DNA of 64,000 nt from Chrysomallon squamiferum (lineage: Eukaryota; Mollusca; Gastropoda; Neomphalida; Peltospiridae), in assembly GCA_012295275.1 (NCBI GenBank), contig CM022665.1:1894167-1958166 (forward strand). The letters run 5' to 3'. The notes below the pieces were generated by a model that was given only the letters and a program-made list of their open reading frames with translations, made no database searches and had not been told where the DNA came from. Both the position numbers and the translations under genes were made by a program. Each line of letters begins with the position of its first letter. Positions within the stretch are counted from its first letter, which is position 1. This document shows, piece by piece, positions 16,806 through 27,796 of this stretch.

Positions 16806-19445
16806 ATATACTCATCACAGTATCTTAACTTATTACTACTAATTATTTAATAGAGTGAAAATTCAAGCTGCTTATGTAAATAAAGTTGTGCTGTTCTATA
16901 TAAATTGAAAAGGTAATATTTTTTTATGAGCATAAGAAATGTTTTTTTACTTTTTATTAAAAATGTTAGATTCAAGTACGTCATTTGAAAGATCTTGATA
17001 AATTGTTCACAACACAGGTTGAATTTGTCAAATAACTGATTCCACAGTGTCTATTTGCACTTATAATCATTCTGCCATGTGTCATTTTGAAGATTTCGGC
17101 ATGTTTAGCATGTTATTGTGAACACACATACAAACATACAGATCTGAAAAAAATTGACCTCATTTAGCAAGTTGGTCCAATCACTCTTGTTGATTTTCAG
17201 CCTTTTGTGTCAATTACTTTTCAAACTACAGTTGGCCAAAGTAGCCCTTTCTGCTAATTAGCCAAAATAGGGCTAAAAAACAACCAAATACCTGTCATAC
17301 CGATTTGCATATATCTTCTGAACCGCTGGAGTCGTAATTTTTTGTTTGTTTTCATTCTTTTTGCTACAGCTTTCATAATGTGCTAATTTTTTGCATATTA
17401 TGTGAAATTAAAGTCAGAAAAAATTTGCCTGCCGGTACCTATCTATAGTAAAATATATGTTTTTTACATTTGTTTTGATTATTATAGTTATTATATTGTA
17501 ATTATTAATTAAATGCCATGTGTTTTTTTTTCTCACTAAATCCAAATAAGGGTTAACATTTTAATAAAATGAAATCCAATTGATGTTTCTTATTTGAATC
17601 AGTGATATAATAACTGTTTAAAATTGTCTTTCAGGTACAATCACTCTAAAGTTTGGAACTCCTTGGGCCATGAGAGATGCCATTAAATTTCTTTATCTGG
17701 GCTGTGTGAGGGTTTCCTTAGAAAATGTAAAGGATCTTCTTGAAGCTGCTGAATATCTTCAGATATCCGAGTTAAAGAAATGTTGCAGTGATTATCTGTA
17801 CAGTATAGATCTCACTGTCGATAATTGTGTCAGTCTTTCCCTGCTGTCCAGTCTGTATGACCTAGAATTGTACAACAAAACATTCCAGTACCTAAGAGGC
17901 CACTTGCCTGATGTGATGAATAAAGATGAGATGCTGGAGCTGACCAAAGACTCCATAATGTCTTTTCTTGTAGATGAAACTCTAACATATGTTCGACAAA
18001 TAGACTTTTTCAAATTTATTGTTCGCTGGACTAATCATGATCTAGAGAAGCGAAAAGGACATTTTTCAGAGTTGTTTACGTCACTGGATCTAAGTAAAAT
18101 TGGCAAAACACATCTTGAAGAGGAAATAGAATCCAATGAGCTAGTTGTTAGTGATGAAAAGTGCAAGATCCATGTTCTCAATGTTAAACTGAAACATATG
18201 TCAGGTCTTCTTTCTGAAACTTCTGATCATAAAGAAGTTATTTTGTTGTGTGGTGGCAGTGGCCCAGGTGTTTATATTGGCCACTTTATGCTCCCATTCT
18301 CTGATTTTATGGCAGTGAGTAATGTATTTGCATACATCGTTGAAGAGAAACGATGGACTGAATTGTCACCACTTCCCTATGCCATCAGGCGTCCAATGTT
18401 AATCTGTGATAATGCTGGCAATTTTTATGTGTATGACATTTCTCAAAGCTTGGAAGGATCATACATATTTCAGTTTAAGGTTACTGAAAGGACTTGGTCC
18501 AGCATCAAGGTGTCATTTCCCAGTAATTGTGAGAATGTATCTGTTCAGAGCATGTTGTGTTGTTCTGATCGGATCTTTTTTGTGGCATCAGGAATGGTAA
18601 AGAAATCTCGTCAAGGGGGTGCAGCTGCAGCAAGTAGCAGTCCTCCTCTGTCATGGAGTTGCTTTCTTATGGAGGTCAACCGAGAGGGTAATGAAAGTCA
18701 AATATGCTGTAATCTGTTTCCCAGAAATGTGAACACTGAAATCAAAGCATGCGTGTTCAAAAATATGTACATTTGTGTGAGTGGCTGGAAGTGTGGGGAA
18801 AAACAGGGAAAGAGTTGCCGATCCAACAGCAGGTTTATATACTATGATGTCAGACAAGGAAGAAGAAATGATGGGTCCAAAGGCAGCCATTTTGAATCAT
18901 GTATGCTTCCTTACCAAGATGGAATCCTTATTGGTAAACCAGGCAAGACCAGTGTGAGAATGTTCTCATTCAGAGACCGCAGATGGAGACTGCAAAGGGA
19001 TCTTGGTATTCCTTTGCCCCCAGAACATTCAGATCGCTCGGACTACTCCTACCTGTGTTACAACGAAGAACTGTACGTCTTTGGAGGGAAAAGTCAAGAT
19101 ACACGGCAGCCTCTGAAGACTGTTTTCAAGTACAATCTTGAAAAAAAAATATGGCTGAAGCTGGAAGACATGCCAGAGTCTTTGATGGGAAGTGGAGTTG
19201 CTATTGGCCGACTTCCCACAGAACAGGTTTGCTGTCACATCAACTGTCCACACTGTCAGTACATAACACGACGCAGCCAGGCCACTTATGACATAACATT
19301 TTCTGATCCCGATGAAGATGACGACTATTCTTATGATGATTATTCCTACGAGTACTCCAATCACTCCTATCTCTGGGATGACGATGATGGTGATGTTGAT
19401 GATGAGGATTTATTGGAGCCAGGCTATGATTATTGGGGATACTGA
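14851..19445 (+). CDS. BTB-BACK-Kelch protein (KLHL-type)
   Basis: Three exons, 14851-14976, 15324-15408 and 17635-19445, give 673 codons. The start ATG at 14851 gives MDGNGRTMGSKDLH and leads directly into the BTB fold. BTB (about residues 20-125): FCDVALLIGDT, EFKAHWCVLVSCPFFQSLYD, LLEAAEYLQI. BACK (about 130-235): NCVSLSLLSSLYDLELYNK and the following helical segment. Kelch-like region (about 265-600) with VILLCGG, RWTELSPLPYAIRRP and ELYVFGGKSQ; several blades are degenerate. Proteins of this build are usually substrate adaptors of CUL3 ubiquitin ligases (family knowledge). Unusual parts are a Cys/His cluster CCHINCPHC at 603-611 and an Asp/Tyr-rich acidic tail from about 628 to the end. 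I cannot assign a particular KLHL orthologue. Intron 2 contains a transposon. Confidence 0.9.
15469..17441. mobile_element. 2-kb non-autonomous DNA transposon with 13-bp inverted repeats
   Basis: TAGGTACCGGCAG at 15469-15481 and its exact complement CTGCCGGTACCTA at 17429-17441 bound 1,973 bp. The flanks carry the direct repeat TCTATAG (15462-15468 and 17442-17448), read as a 7-bp target duplication. Alternatively the ends are GGTACCGGCAG with TA duplications, as in Tc1/mariner. No transposase frame is present. The interior includes a (TA)n tract near 16770-16802. It accounts for most of intron 2 of the BTB-Kelch gene. The superfamily cannot be assigned from the ends alone. Confidence 0.8.
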
Positions 19446-19569
19446 AATTAATCTGATAATAACAGAAGGGAACCAGCTTGTCATTTCCTATTCTAAGGAT
19501 TTTAAAGTATTTTTCTGGAATTTTCTATTTTAATGTTCACATTTAAATGCATCCTTTGGTCTTATTGTA

Positions 19570-20128
19570 TTAGCTAAAATACCAAAGCATATTTTTAGGT
19601 TGGAATATAACTGAAATATAATTTATCAGTAATGATTGCAGGTGATAAAGCATTATTAGTTATCATAATAAGCATATTTATTTCCAAATTAAATTTTTCT
19701 GTTCAGTTAAAATTATCTTTGTAATTGTACACTTTGTTTATAGATGACATTTTTTAATTTTTCACAATAGAAATTTGCTGGTAGTTGGATTGTAAGTTTA
19801 CTAGTGTTAATGTTACAAACATAACAACTTAATATTAGTTAAAATACTAAAATGTATTTTTAGGTTGGTATATAACTGAAGTATAATTTAACAGTAGTGA
19901 TTGCAAGTGATAAAGCAGTAATTATTAGTTATCATAATAAACATATGTATTTCCAAACTGAATTTTTCTGATCAGTAAAAATTATCTTTGTGATTATACA
20001 TTTTGTTTGTTGGTGACATTTTTGAATTTTTCACATTGAAATTTGTTGGTAGTTGGATTGTAACTTTTTACTAGTGTTCTTGTTTTGTTTATTTTAAAAT
20101 TTTAAAATGTTACAAACATAACCACTTA
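19570..20128 (+). repeat. Diverged tandem duplication in the Kelch-gene 3' UTR
   Basis: Copy 1 (about 19570-19830) and copy 2 (about 19841-20128) share the same succession of landmarks: TTTTTAGGTTGG, ATATAACTGAA, TTAGTTATCATAATAA, TTATCTTTGT, GGTAGTTGGATTGTAA, CTAGTGTT and TTACAAACATAAC. There are scattered substitutions, and copy 2 has an extra insertion before the last landmark. Confidence 0.8.
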
Positions 20129-20968
20129 ATCAACATACTATGCCTTAATCATTATTTTACAACTGTATTTTACTATTTAAATTATCATAGTAATGGTTCA
20201 TTTGGATATTAATATTTATGTTTTTAGTATAGACCAGCATTTGAACATCTTTTGGTTGAAGAATATATTTGGATAAATCCCTTAAATACTATTTCTTTTA
20301 AAGTGTTCTGTTTTGTGTTTCAGAGTGAGATAAATTATTGATATTTATGTTGAAAATAGTTGACCATATCCCAAAATCTGGTTTACCTGCCAGATTATTC
20401 AAATTCAAATTTTAACTCCTCATCTCAGCTCCCATCAGAATAGTATGTTTAATAGTTTTAGCAAACATTTAACCTATTGTTCACTGAGGTCAGTGAATCT
20501 TTTTGGCCTTAACCTTAATATTGTTTTGAATTGATTAATTATTTCATATTTTGATTTGTGAATTATATTGTTAACTGATTAATATTAATGTTAGGTAAAA
20601 TTTGTACAAAAGTCTTTAATTCTTACACAGATGTTGGTTTTTATTTTATTCCTTCCATTTCTGGAAAATAATTTAAATTTTACAGTAAAAATGTACAACT
20701 TGGTTTACAAAATACAATGTCATTTTAAAAATGATTATTATATATATTTTTTTGCTATTGATCACAATTGTCTTACTTTTTACCTGAATTCTTTGTGATG
20801 GTATAAATGTATTAATTTTATTTCAAGTTCCTGTTTAATGATAGATGGTTCCCTACATTCTTTTGTTTATTTTTGGTACTAGTTTTAAAAAGTTATCATT
20901 TATTCAAGCTGTTACATAATTCACTGTATAAACATGTTTAATCTTTTGTTTTGAAATTGCTTTTCGTT

Positions 20969-20974
20969 AATAAA
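20969..20974 (+). terminator. Candidate polyadenylation signal of the BTB-Kelch gene
   Basis: AATAAA about 1.5 kb after the stop codon. Earlier AATAAA hexamers exist (for example near 19938), so shorter 3' ends are possible. Confidence 0.35.
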
Positions 20975-22467
20975 ACGTTAAACTGAAGATATTTTATTGT
21001 TGATTCTTAATTCCCAAAGAAGGAAAGAATGGCAAAGAAGTCTTGGATAGTTCTATAAATATGTCTTAAAAACAACAAAATTGTTATTTTTTTTATACAC
21101 ACATTAACCATCAAAAAGCTGGAAGTGATTGCATAATAATCAGCTGATCAATAAAATGAAAATTGAAAGTGGCCAACACAGGCATATCCCATTTATCCCT
21201 TTAGAGGACATGGAAATCCAAAATGTTACTTAGAAAGTCCCACCACCATTATCTGTTGTCAAAGAATGTTTTATTGGTGTATACAAATGTAAAAATTATG
21301 ACGTTAAATATTCTATTCTACCTGAAACATTGCTACATTATTTGTATCTGTATGTAGCAGGAAATGAAATATACATAATTATTGCACTAAGTATTTAAAA
21401 CTACTTTTTACCCCAGTTTTAATTATGCTATTTTATTTTGATGAGATGAATCAGCTTTTGTCTTCAAACTGTGTAGAAGAATTATTGAAAGTTGTATTGG
21501 AAATAAATGTTTTCTATTTGTTTGACAAAATGTTCTGGCCAATTATAATTACCTATCCCCACATTTTTTCTTTAAAAATAATCACTTCAAAAAGTGCTGT
21601 ATCCTTAGAGTTTAAGAATATTTTTCATTTCTACATATGAAATAATTGTATTATGATGGAAAATGTCCACCTCTTAACAACCTCAAAATCTTTTGCTATA
21701 TTTTCAACAAACATCTTTATAAGTATCATGAAAAAATACATTAAATTCATAGCTAAATAGAGTTATTTGTAATGTTCAAGAAAAGGCTATATATATATAA
21801 ATAGATAAAAAAATAATAATAAAAAATAAATAAATTAAAAAACAAAATCCACGTAACATTTTCTATCAAGTTCCTACCAAAATTATTTCATAACATCAAT
21901 ATTAGTAATGCTAGATTTATTTATGCATTAAAATGTTCAAATCTGAATTTGGCTTATTAAACTTTTAGTCCATATATCTTCGTAATACTATAAATTGCTT
22001 CTAAAAGAACAAAAAAATACACTGTCTTAAAATGTATTTTTGTAAAGTTTTTCTTAGGTCTGGTGATTAAATAGTCAGTATTTATCATTAAATATTACAT
22101 TACATATTTATGCTAACAAACTTATTTTAACTAAAATCTATGGATTATGTATTTTATTCGCTAGTTTTAAAGACTGCGGTGTTATATTTAAAATACAATA
22201 ACATTCAATCACTTACTCTCAGTAATAATAATAATAATAATATAATAATAATAATAATAATAATAACAATAATAAGAATAAGAATAAGAATAAAAAGAAT
22301 AATAATAAGGTGAATGACTTTATTTCATATATAGAAAATATTAAGTGCTAGTTTGTCTAATTAATAATAAATTCTACTGTGTTTATAATATGTTTGAAAT
22401 ATATTTCCGATATGGTACAAAAATATTTCATTTAACATATCCAATTAATATCTGCTCATTTAAATGG
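20975..22467. other. Convergent intergenic space
   Basis: Lies between the 3' ends of the Kelch and TATDN2-type genes. AT-rich, with AAT/AAG microsatellites at about 22226-22310. No exon or RNA gene was recognised. Confidence 0.5.
22319..22324 (-). terminator. Candidate polyadenylation signal of the TATDN2-type gene
   Basis: AATAAA on the minus strand, about 145 bp after the stop codon. Confidence 0.35.
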
Positions 22468-25400
22468 TTAAATCATGTACATATTTTTTGTGTTACTCAA
22501 ACAGTGTGATAGGACTGTTTCGACTGAAATGTTTTTCAGACGTGCCACTTCAACAGCAACAACAACTGCCATTCCTGGGTGAGAAACAGGCAGTTCATTC
22601 CGTGGAACCTGAATTTAAAAAAAAAGAAAAAACAAAAAACAAAGCTATTAGCAATAATGTCAGCTCAGTATATGTGATATGATATTTACAAATGTGCATA
22701 TATATTGTAAAGGAAGCAGAACGAAAATTTAATGTAGAAATAAGATAACGTTTTTCAAAATATAATCATAATGCATAAAATTAAACCATAAATCAATTTC
22801 TGCTAATGATAGAACAGATAAAAAGAAAATATTATTTACTGTTGAAGGAACAAAGTATGGAGCATCAGTTTCAAGCAACAATTTGTCAAGGGAAATGTTT
22901 TGAGCCACCTCCTGGATTGGTTTGGCAGTTGTATAAGTGACCAATGGAGTTAACCCAATATACAGATTAGAAAACTTATTCAACCATTTTTTGCAACTGG
23001 CATAATTTCCAGTAAAGCAATGTAAATGGATCTTGTAATTTGTTGGAACAATCTGAAAAAATAATAAAATAAATAAATAAATGAATGAATGAATGAATTT
23101 TATTTATTTATTTTCAGTGTTTGTAAAAAATTAAATTTTTATTAATTCTTACAGTCAGCAAGGATGTTTCTGATAAATTATTTTTTGTTCTAGTGTATGT
23201 TATTTACAATGTGTTAAATAAACACTAACATTGTAACTATATAACTAAGTTCACCAACTGTCACATAAAAAAAGCGAATTCAAAAAAAAAAAAAAAAATA
23301 ATAATAATAATAATAAAATACCCTCAATGAACAATTAACTTAATACCAATATTTTACCTTGTATTTTTTTAATGTCAAAATAAAAAATTACAAGAATGTG
23401 TCATTAACTTAAACTATTTGTTTTTTTAACCAAACTATTTTTTGTTTTCAGCCAATACAAGAAAAGAAAAGCTAAGCAGTTCAATTTACCTTTTCCATTA
23501 TCTTCAGACAGTCATTTTCTGCATCTCTGCAATGGATCACAATTGGTTTTTTTACTTCTATAGCAAACTTCAGTTGTTTGATGAAGACAGATTGCTGGAC
23601 TTCCTTATGCTGATAAAACCTTTTAATAACAACAGTCAGTTTATACTTGTTATTTCACTTGCTAAATTTCACCAATTCAAACATTTCAGGACTTTTTTTT
23701 ATAACGAAAAATTATTTCAGTGTTGCTTTTCTTATATAAAAGCATACAGACTGATTTGTTCAAACCATAACAATTGAAACAGTCACCTGATAGGAAACAG
23801 AAACTTTTAATATATTTATTTTTGTTTTTAAAATATCTGAAATTGTAAACAATAAATCACATCAAAAATAAAATTTGAAGTAGTTTTCTTTCTTACGTTC
23901 CAGAATAGTCAAGGCCAATTTCTCCAACAGCAACAACTTTGGGATGCTGAACACAAATTTTCAAATTATTAAATAAGGTGTCGTTTAATCGAAAGGCATG
24001 CTTTGGGTGGCAACCCATTGCAATGTAAATAGTTGACTTGATGTCCATCACAAGGTCAAACCAGAGACCCTCTTAAATAAAAATTTATAAAATGAAATTA
24101 TATATTACAAAAACAGTTTGACAGTGTGATAGACTGGGTTATGATTAACTAGTCTGTTTTGGAAATTAGACAAACATTTCAACTCTTCATTGTATTTTAT
24201 CAGTACTTTAGATTGTCATTTTGAAAAAGGATTCAGAAGAACAAAAATGCTCATTTTTATTAAATTGTATACATCTGAAAAACTCTTTGATTAAATAAAA
24301 TTGTCTAGACTCACCCTGAGGTATAAATGAAGCAGGGTTGCAGAACACAGCTATGCAGCCAGAGAAGTTTTCAGGAAATGTCTCTTTATTCTGTTGCCTG
24401 AAATTTTCAAATGTACCCTGAAAATGAACTCTATCAAACAGAAAATCAAGATGACAATGAGAATCAATAAATGGCATAGAAAATCCACAAAATTTTCTTT
24501 TGAATTTTTCCTTCCAGTCAAAAGGTGGTGAACTGGGAGATGTGTTATCATGCAATCTATAACCAAAAGAACTGGAATCTTGTAGATTCATCTTTTCAAA
24601 TTTATTAAATAAAGAACACATGTTCTTTGATTCTGAAAACTTTCTTGTGCATTCCACTGGAGCTATACATGTTGTTGTAGGAGATGTGGATTCCCTGTCA
24701 GACATTAATTCACTCTGAGAGAAAAACACAGCTTTTTCTTCTAAACTACATGCTGGTATTGATTCTGATGGGCTAAATGTTCTTGAAGATATATTGTTAG
24801 ACTGTTAATTAATTTCAGTATTTAACACATGTTTTGAAATAAGATCACTGGAGATGTATTTTGAAGTGTCTTTAGGCTGATGTTCAGCAATATAAGAGTA
24901 GGGATAGAAATTTGGATAAATTTCTACCTGGATCAACACATGAATAATGAATGTCTGGTTCAGTTTTCTCTACTCTAGTACAATCTTCACATGCAATATC
25001 AGATTTACTGTTCCTATGAGTCATGGTTTCCCTAATATTAAGATCCACAGCAGTCTTTTTCCCTTTAGTATTAGTGAGATCCACTAATACTTTCTTCACT
25101 GAGAATGTTATCTATATTTCTGCACGATATCTTTAAATGAGGTTCAGTCTCTACACTCCTGTGATCCCCTGCAGTTTCTGTTTCAGTATCATTTGTATTG
25201 TCAGCCTGTTTCTGAAATAAATTTTCAGATAAATAAGTGTCATCAAAATCTAAAAACAAAACAACATTTAAAATCAAAATTGTTGATCAATTCATGTTAG
25301 TGAGAAAATCTATATTATTGACAGATGCATACATTGTTCATCAGTAATATAAATCTCTATTATTATCTGTATTTTAAAACAGTTGCTTGAAATAACGCAT

Positions 25401-25806
25401 GTTAGATGATGAGAAAAATATGTGGCAAATAACAGAAATTACATTTCTGATCAATTGGAAATCTTACTTTAAACAAGAATGTAAAAGCCATTTTTCTTTT
25501 TGAAAAAGGATGAAGCTATATTAAATTCTTACTGCGATGTTGCAACTGATACACTTGTCTTTGAACAGAATTATGAGGTTCACTTTGATATAGATCACCC
25601 CCCAATGATATGGGATGGTTCAGAAGGTGCTGATCTGGATTTCAGTCTCAAAGTTACAAAAACAAAATCTATCTGAAAAGACATATTGATTAATAATTAA
25701 ATACAGTTCATACACAGCTTTCTTGGAAATACTGTCATTTTATTTAATGCGTTTTCTTCTCAAAACTCACTACTAAAAGGATTTCCTCATCAATGTTGCC
25801 AACCAT
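22468..25806 (-). CDS. TATDN2: TATDN2-type TatD metal-dependent deoxyribonuclease, N-terminal exons with frame breaks
   Basis: The catalytic part is intact over exons 24315-24801, 23897-24071, 23490-23619, 22840-23052 and 22468-22608, all phase-consistent. It shows SHCHLD (metal site), IAMGCHPKHAF, VVAVGEIGLDYS (Glu ligand), PIVIHCRDA, KIHLHCFTG, LLLETDAPYF (Asp ligand) and SHPGMA near the C-terminus, so all TatD metal ligands are kept. TatD enzymes are metal-dependent 3'-5' DNases; TATDN2 adds a long poorly ordered N-terminus. Here that part is encoded by 25771-25806 (ATG at 25806, MVGNIDEEILLV), 25533-25672 and 24928-25249. These are not in one frame: exon 25533-25672 is one base too long (a six-base G run, 25598-25603 as C on the plus strand), and 24928-25249 has two further apparent single-base shifts. 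A 126-bp candidate intron, 24802-24927, removes an in-frame TAA at 24805-24807. Assembly indels or real decay of the N-terminus would both fit. Confidence 0.8.
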
Positions 25807-27148
25807 GAATATGTTCTTGAATAACAATTAATTTTTCAAATAATTTAAGAAGTGACATCATTCAAACTTTATTCAGAGATTTGTGTATTTCTAACCTATT
25901 CGATTTTCAAAAAAGTTTCAGAACGACCTTGCTGAAATTCAATAATTCAAACACTTATATCTACAAGAAATATATTTTATTTTCCAACAAAGTGTGGTTA
26001 AAATCTTGCTGATAAACAATTTTCTTAAATTATGTTCAACAATTGTATATTTGCTCCTCCTGTATTGACAAAAATGTGATTTTTGGCTTTTTCCATCTTT
26101 GATGAATATTATCATCTTCCAAACAACTACAATTTGTACTATATCATTAACAAAAATGTTTGTGAAAACAGATTAAAATTCATTCTGGTAACATGTAAAT
26201 TAATTAATAGTTGGATCTATCAGTTCTTAAGTTCACTATTTTTGTTCTGGAATTCATTTATTTTCTGTTAAATACAAATTAATGTAGTTTTTAAGAACAT
26301 TATTTTCTGAACTCCCAATTTCTGAGATTTAAATAAAAAAATGTATAGATGATCTGTTAGTATTTGATAAGTATTTTATTAGTTAAAACTTGCTTTTGCC
26401 TTTATCAACAAATAGATCTAGTTTAAACATAATGCATGAACAATTTAAAGATGATTAATCAGCATTTCAGATATGTGGAGAAAATAAAATGAATACAGAC
26501 AACAAATTAAAATTAAATTAAGCTAAATAACTGAAAGTAATCAATTACGATTATAACTATAAGAACGAAAACATGAAAGTTTATAATAGATTTTGTGGCA
26601 CTTTTTAAATTTTCGGCGGATACTTTCTCTTAAACGTCAGCAGTCACTGTTATCTGTATGATTAAATAAAGCCTCAAACACTGTTTTAATAGATTCACTA
26701 AAATAAGACGCAATAAAATAACTGCAGCAGATATATATATATTTTGTAAATATCTCGCTCACACTTCTGAGTTTTCGCAAACGTATTTTATTTTGTCATT
26801 TAATATTACTTTATGGTGCGCGATCTCGATGCGCGTTTCATTTATGGTTATAAAAGAAAGGGAAAAAAACAACAACAACAACAACAACAAAACACACATA
26901 CCACATACTAAAAAAAAAAAAAAAAAAAAACGGCGCACCTCGGCTCTCTGGTTACAGCAAACGAAGAATTATTATTTCCCCCCACTCCTTTAATTTTACA
27001 CACTCAGACAGAGTGACTAGTTTTTAGCCCATTTCCGATTAATTTTATTTGCACGTGATGTTAAGGCATTGAAATATACAATTTATTTTTTTATTTATTT
27101 TTTTTAAATTCATCTGTTGTGCATGATTATTTCAGAATTATAATTATT
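25807..27148. other. Upstream region of the TATDN2-type gene
   Basis: No exon recognised. A small CpG-containing patch (GGTGCGCGATCTCGATGCGC, 26816-26835) stands out in AT-rich sequence and may mark a promoter. The stretch 26860-26930 has (CAA)n and an A homopolymer. Confidence 0.4.
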
Positions 27149-27200
27149 CAGTGGCGTAGCGTGGGCGGGTGCAGAGGGGCGGTTGCCCGGGGCGCAAAAT
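27149..27200 (+). mobile_element. Single hAT-like transposon end
   Basis: CAGTGGCGTAGCGTGGGCGG followed by GGGGCGGTTGCCCGGGGCGC is a GC-rich block in AT-rich DNA, and it starts with the CAGTGGCG motif that I associate with hAT-type termini. No matching end (CGCCACTG) was found downstream; a similar GC-rich block, TTTTGGGCGCCCCTC at about 30158-30172, could be a decayed inner part of the other end. Confidence 0.45.
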
Positions 27201-27224
27201 TCTTAGTAAAAAGCCAGCCCCAAA

Positions 27225-27226
<2 letters not shown>

Positions 27227-27285
<59 letters not shown>
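27227..27285. repeat. (CT)n microsatellite
   Basis: About 59 bp of uninterrupted CT, 26 bp after the hAT-like end. Confidence 0.95.
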
Positions 27286-27289
<4 letters not shown>

Positions 27290-27765
27290 GCACTGAAAAT
27301 TTGCACATACAACCACACACTCAGTTATATATATATATATATTTTTTTTTTTTAAAAGAGGATTATATTTGAATATTTAAGATTAATCGAATTAATTATT
27401 ATCATGTAATTAACAAAAATTTGCTGATAATCATAATAGTGATAACGAAAATAAAAAGAAGAATAACAGAACAGTAAAATATACTTTAATATTATGATTG
27501 AAGTGATGCAAAACAACGATAAATATTAAAGAAATCAAAATTAAGTTACAGTTAACGTCAATAAAGCCCTTTCGTTCTTCTTTAAAAGAAAGAAAGAAAA
27601 AAAAAAAAATAATAATAAATAAATAAATAAAAAAAAACAAGAAAACAAAACAAAACAAAATAATTTCCTTCTTTTTCTTTCTTTCTTTCTACATTTTTAA
27701 TGTTTTTTTCTGTTTCTTTTTTCCTTTCCTTTCCTTTCTTTCTTTTCTTTTCTTTTTTTTTTTTT

Positions 27766-27796
<31 letters not shown>

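Noticed and set aside
15409-17634. Extra coding exons in Kelch intron 2
   Set aside because: The BTB fold is complete without them, and the space is filled by the inverted-repeat transposon, which has no open frame of note.
17792-19364. Minus-strand frames opposite the Kelch gene
   Set aside because: Shadows of the plus-strand coding exon; no independent support.
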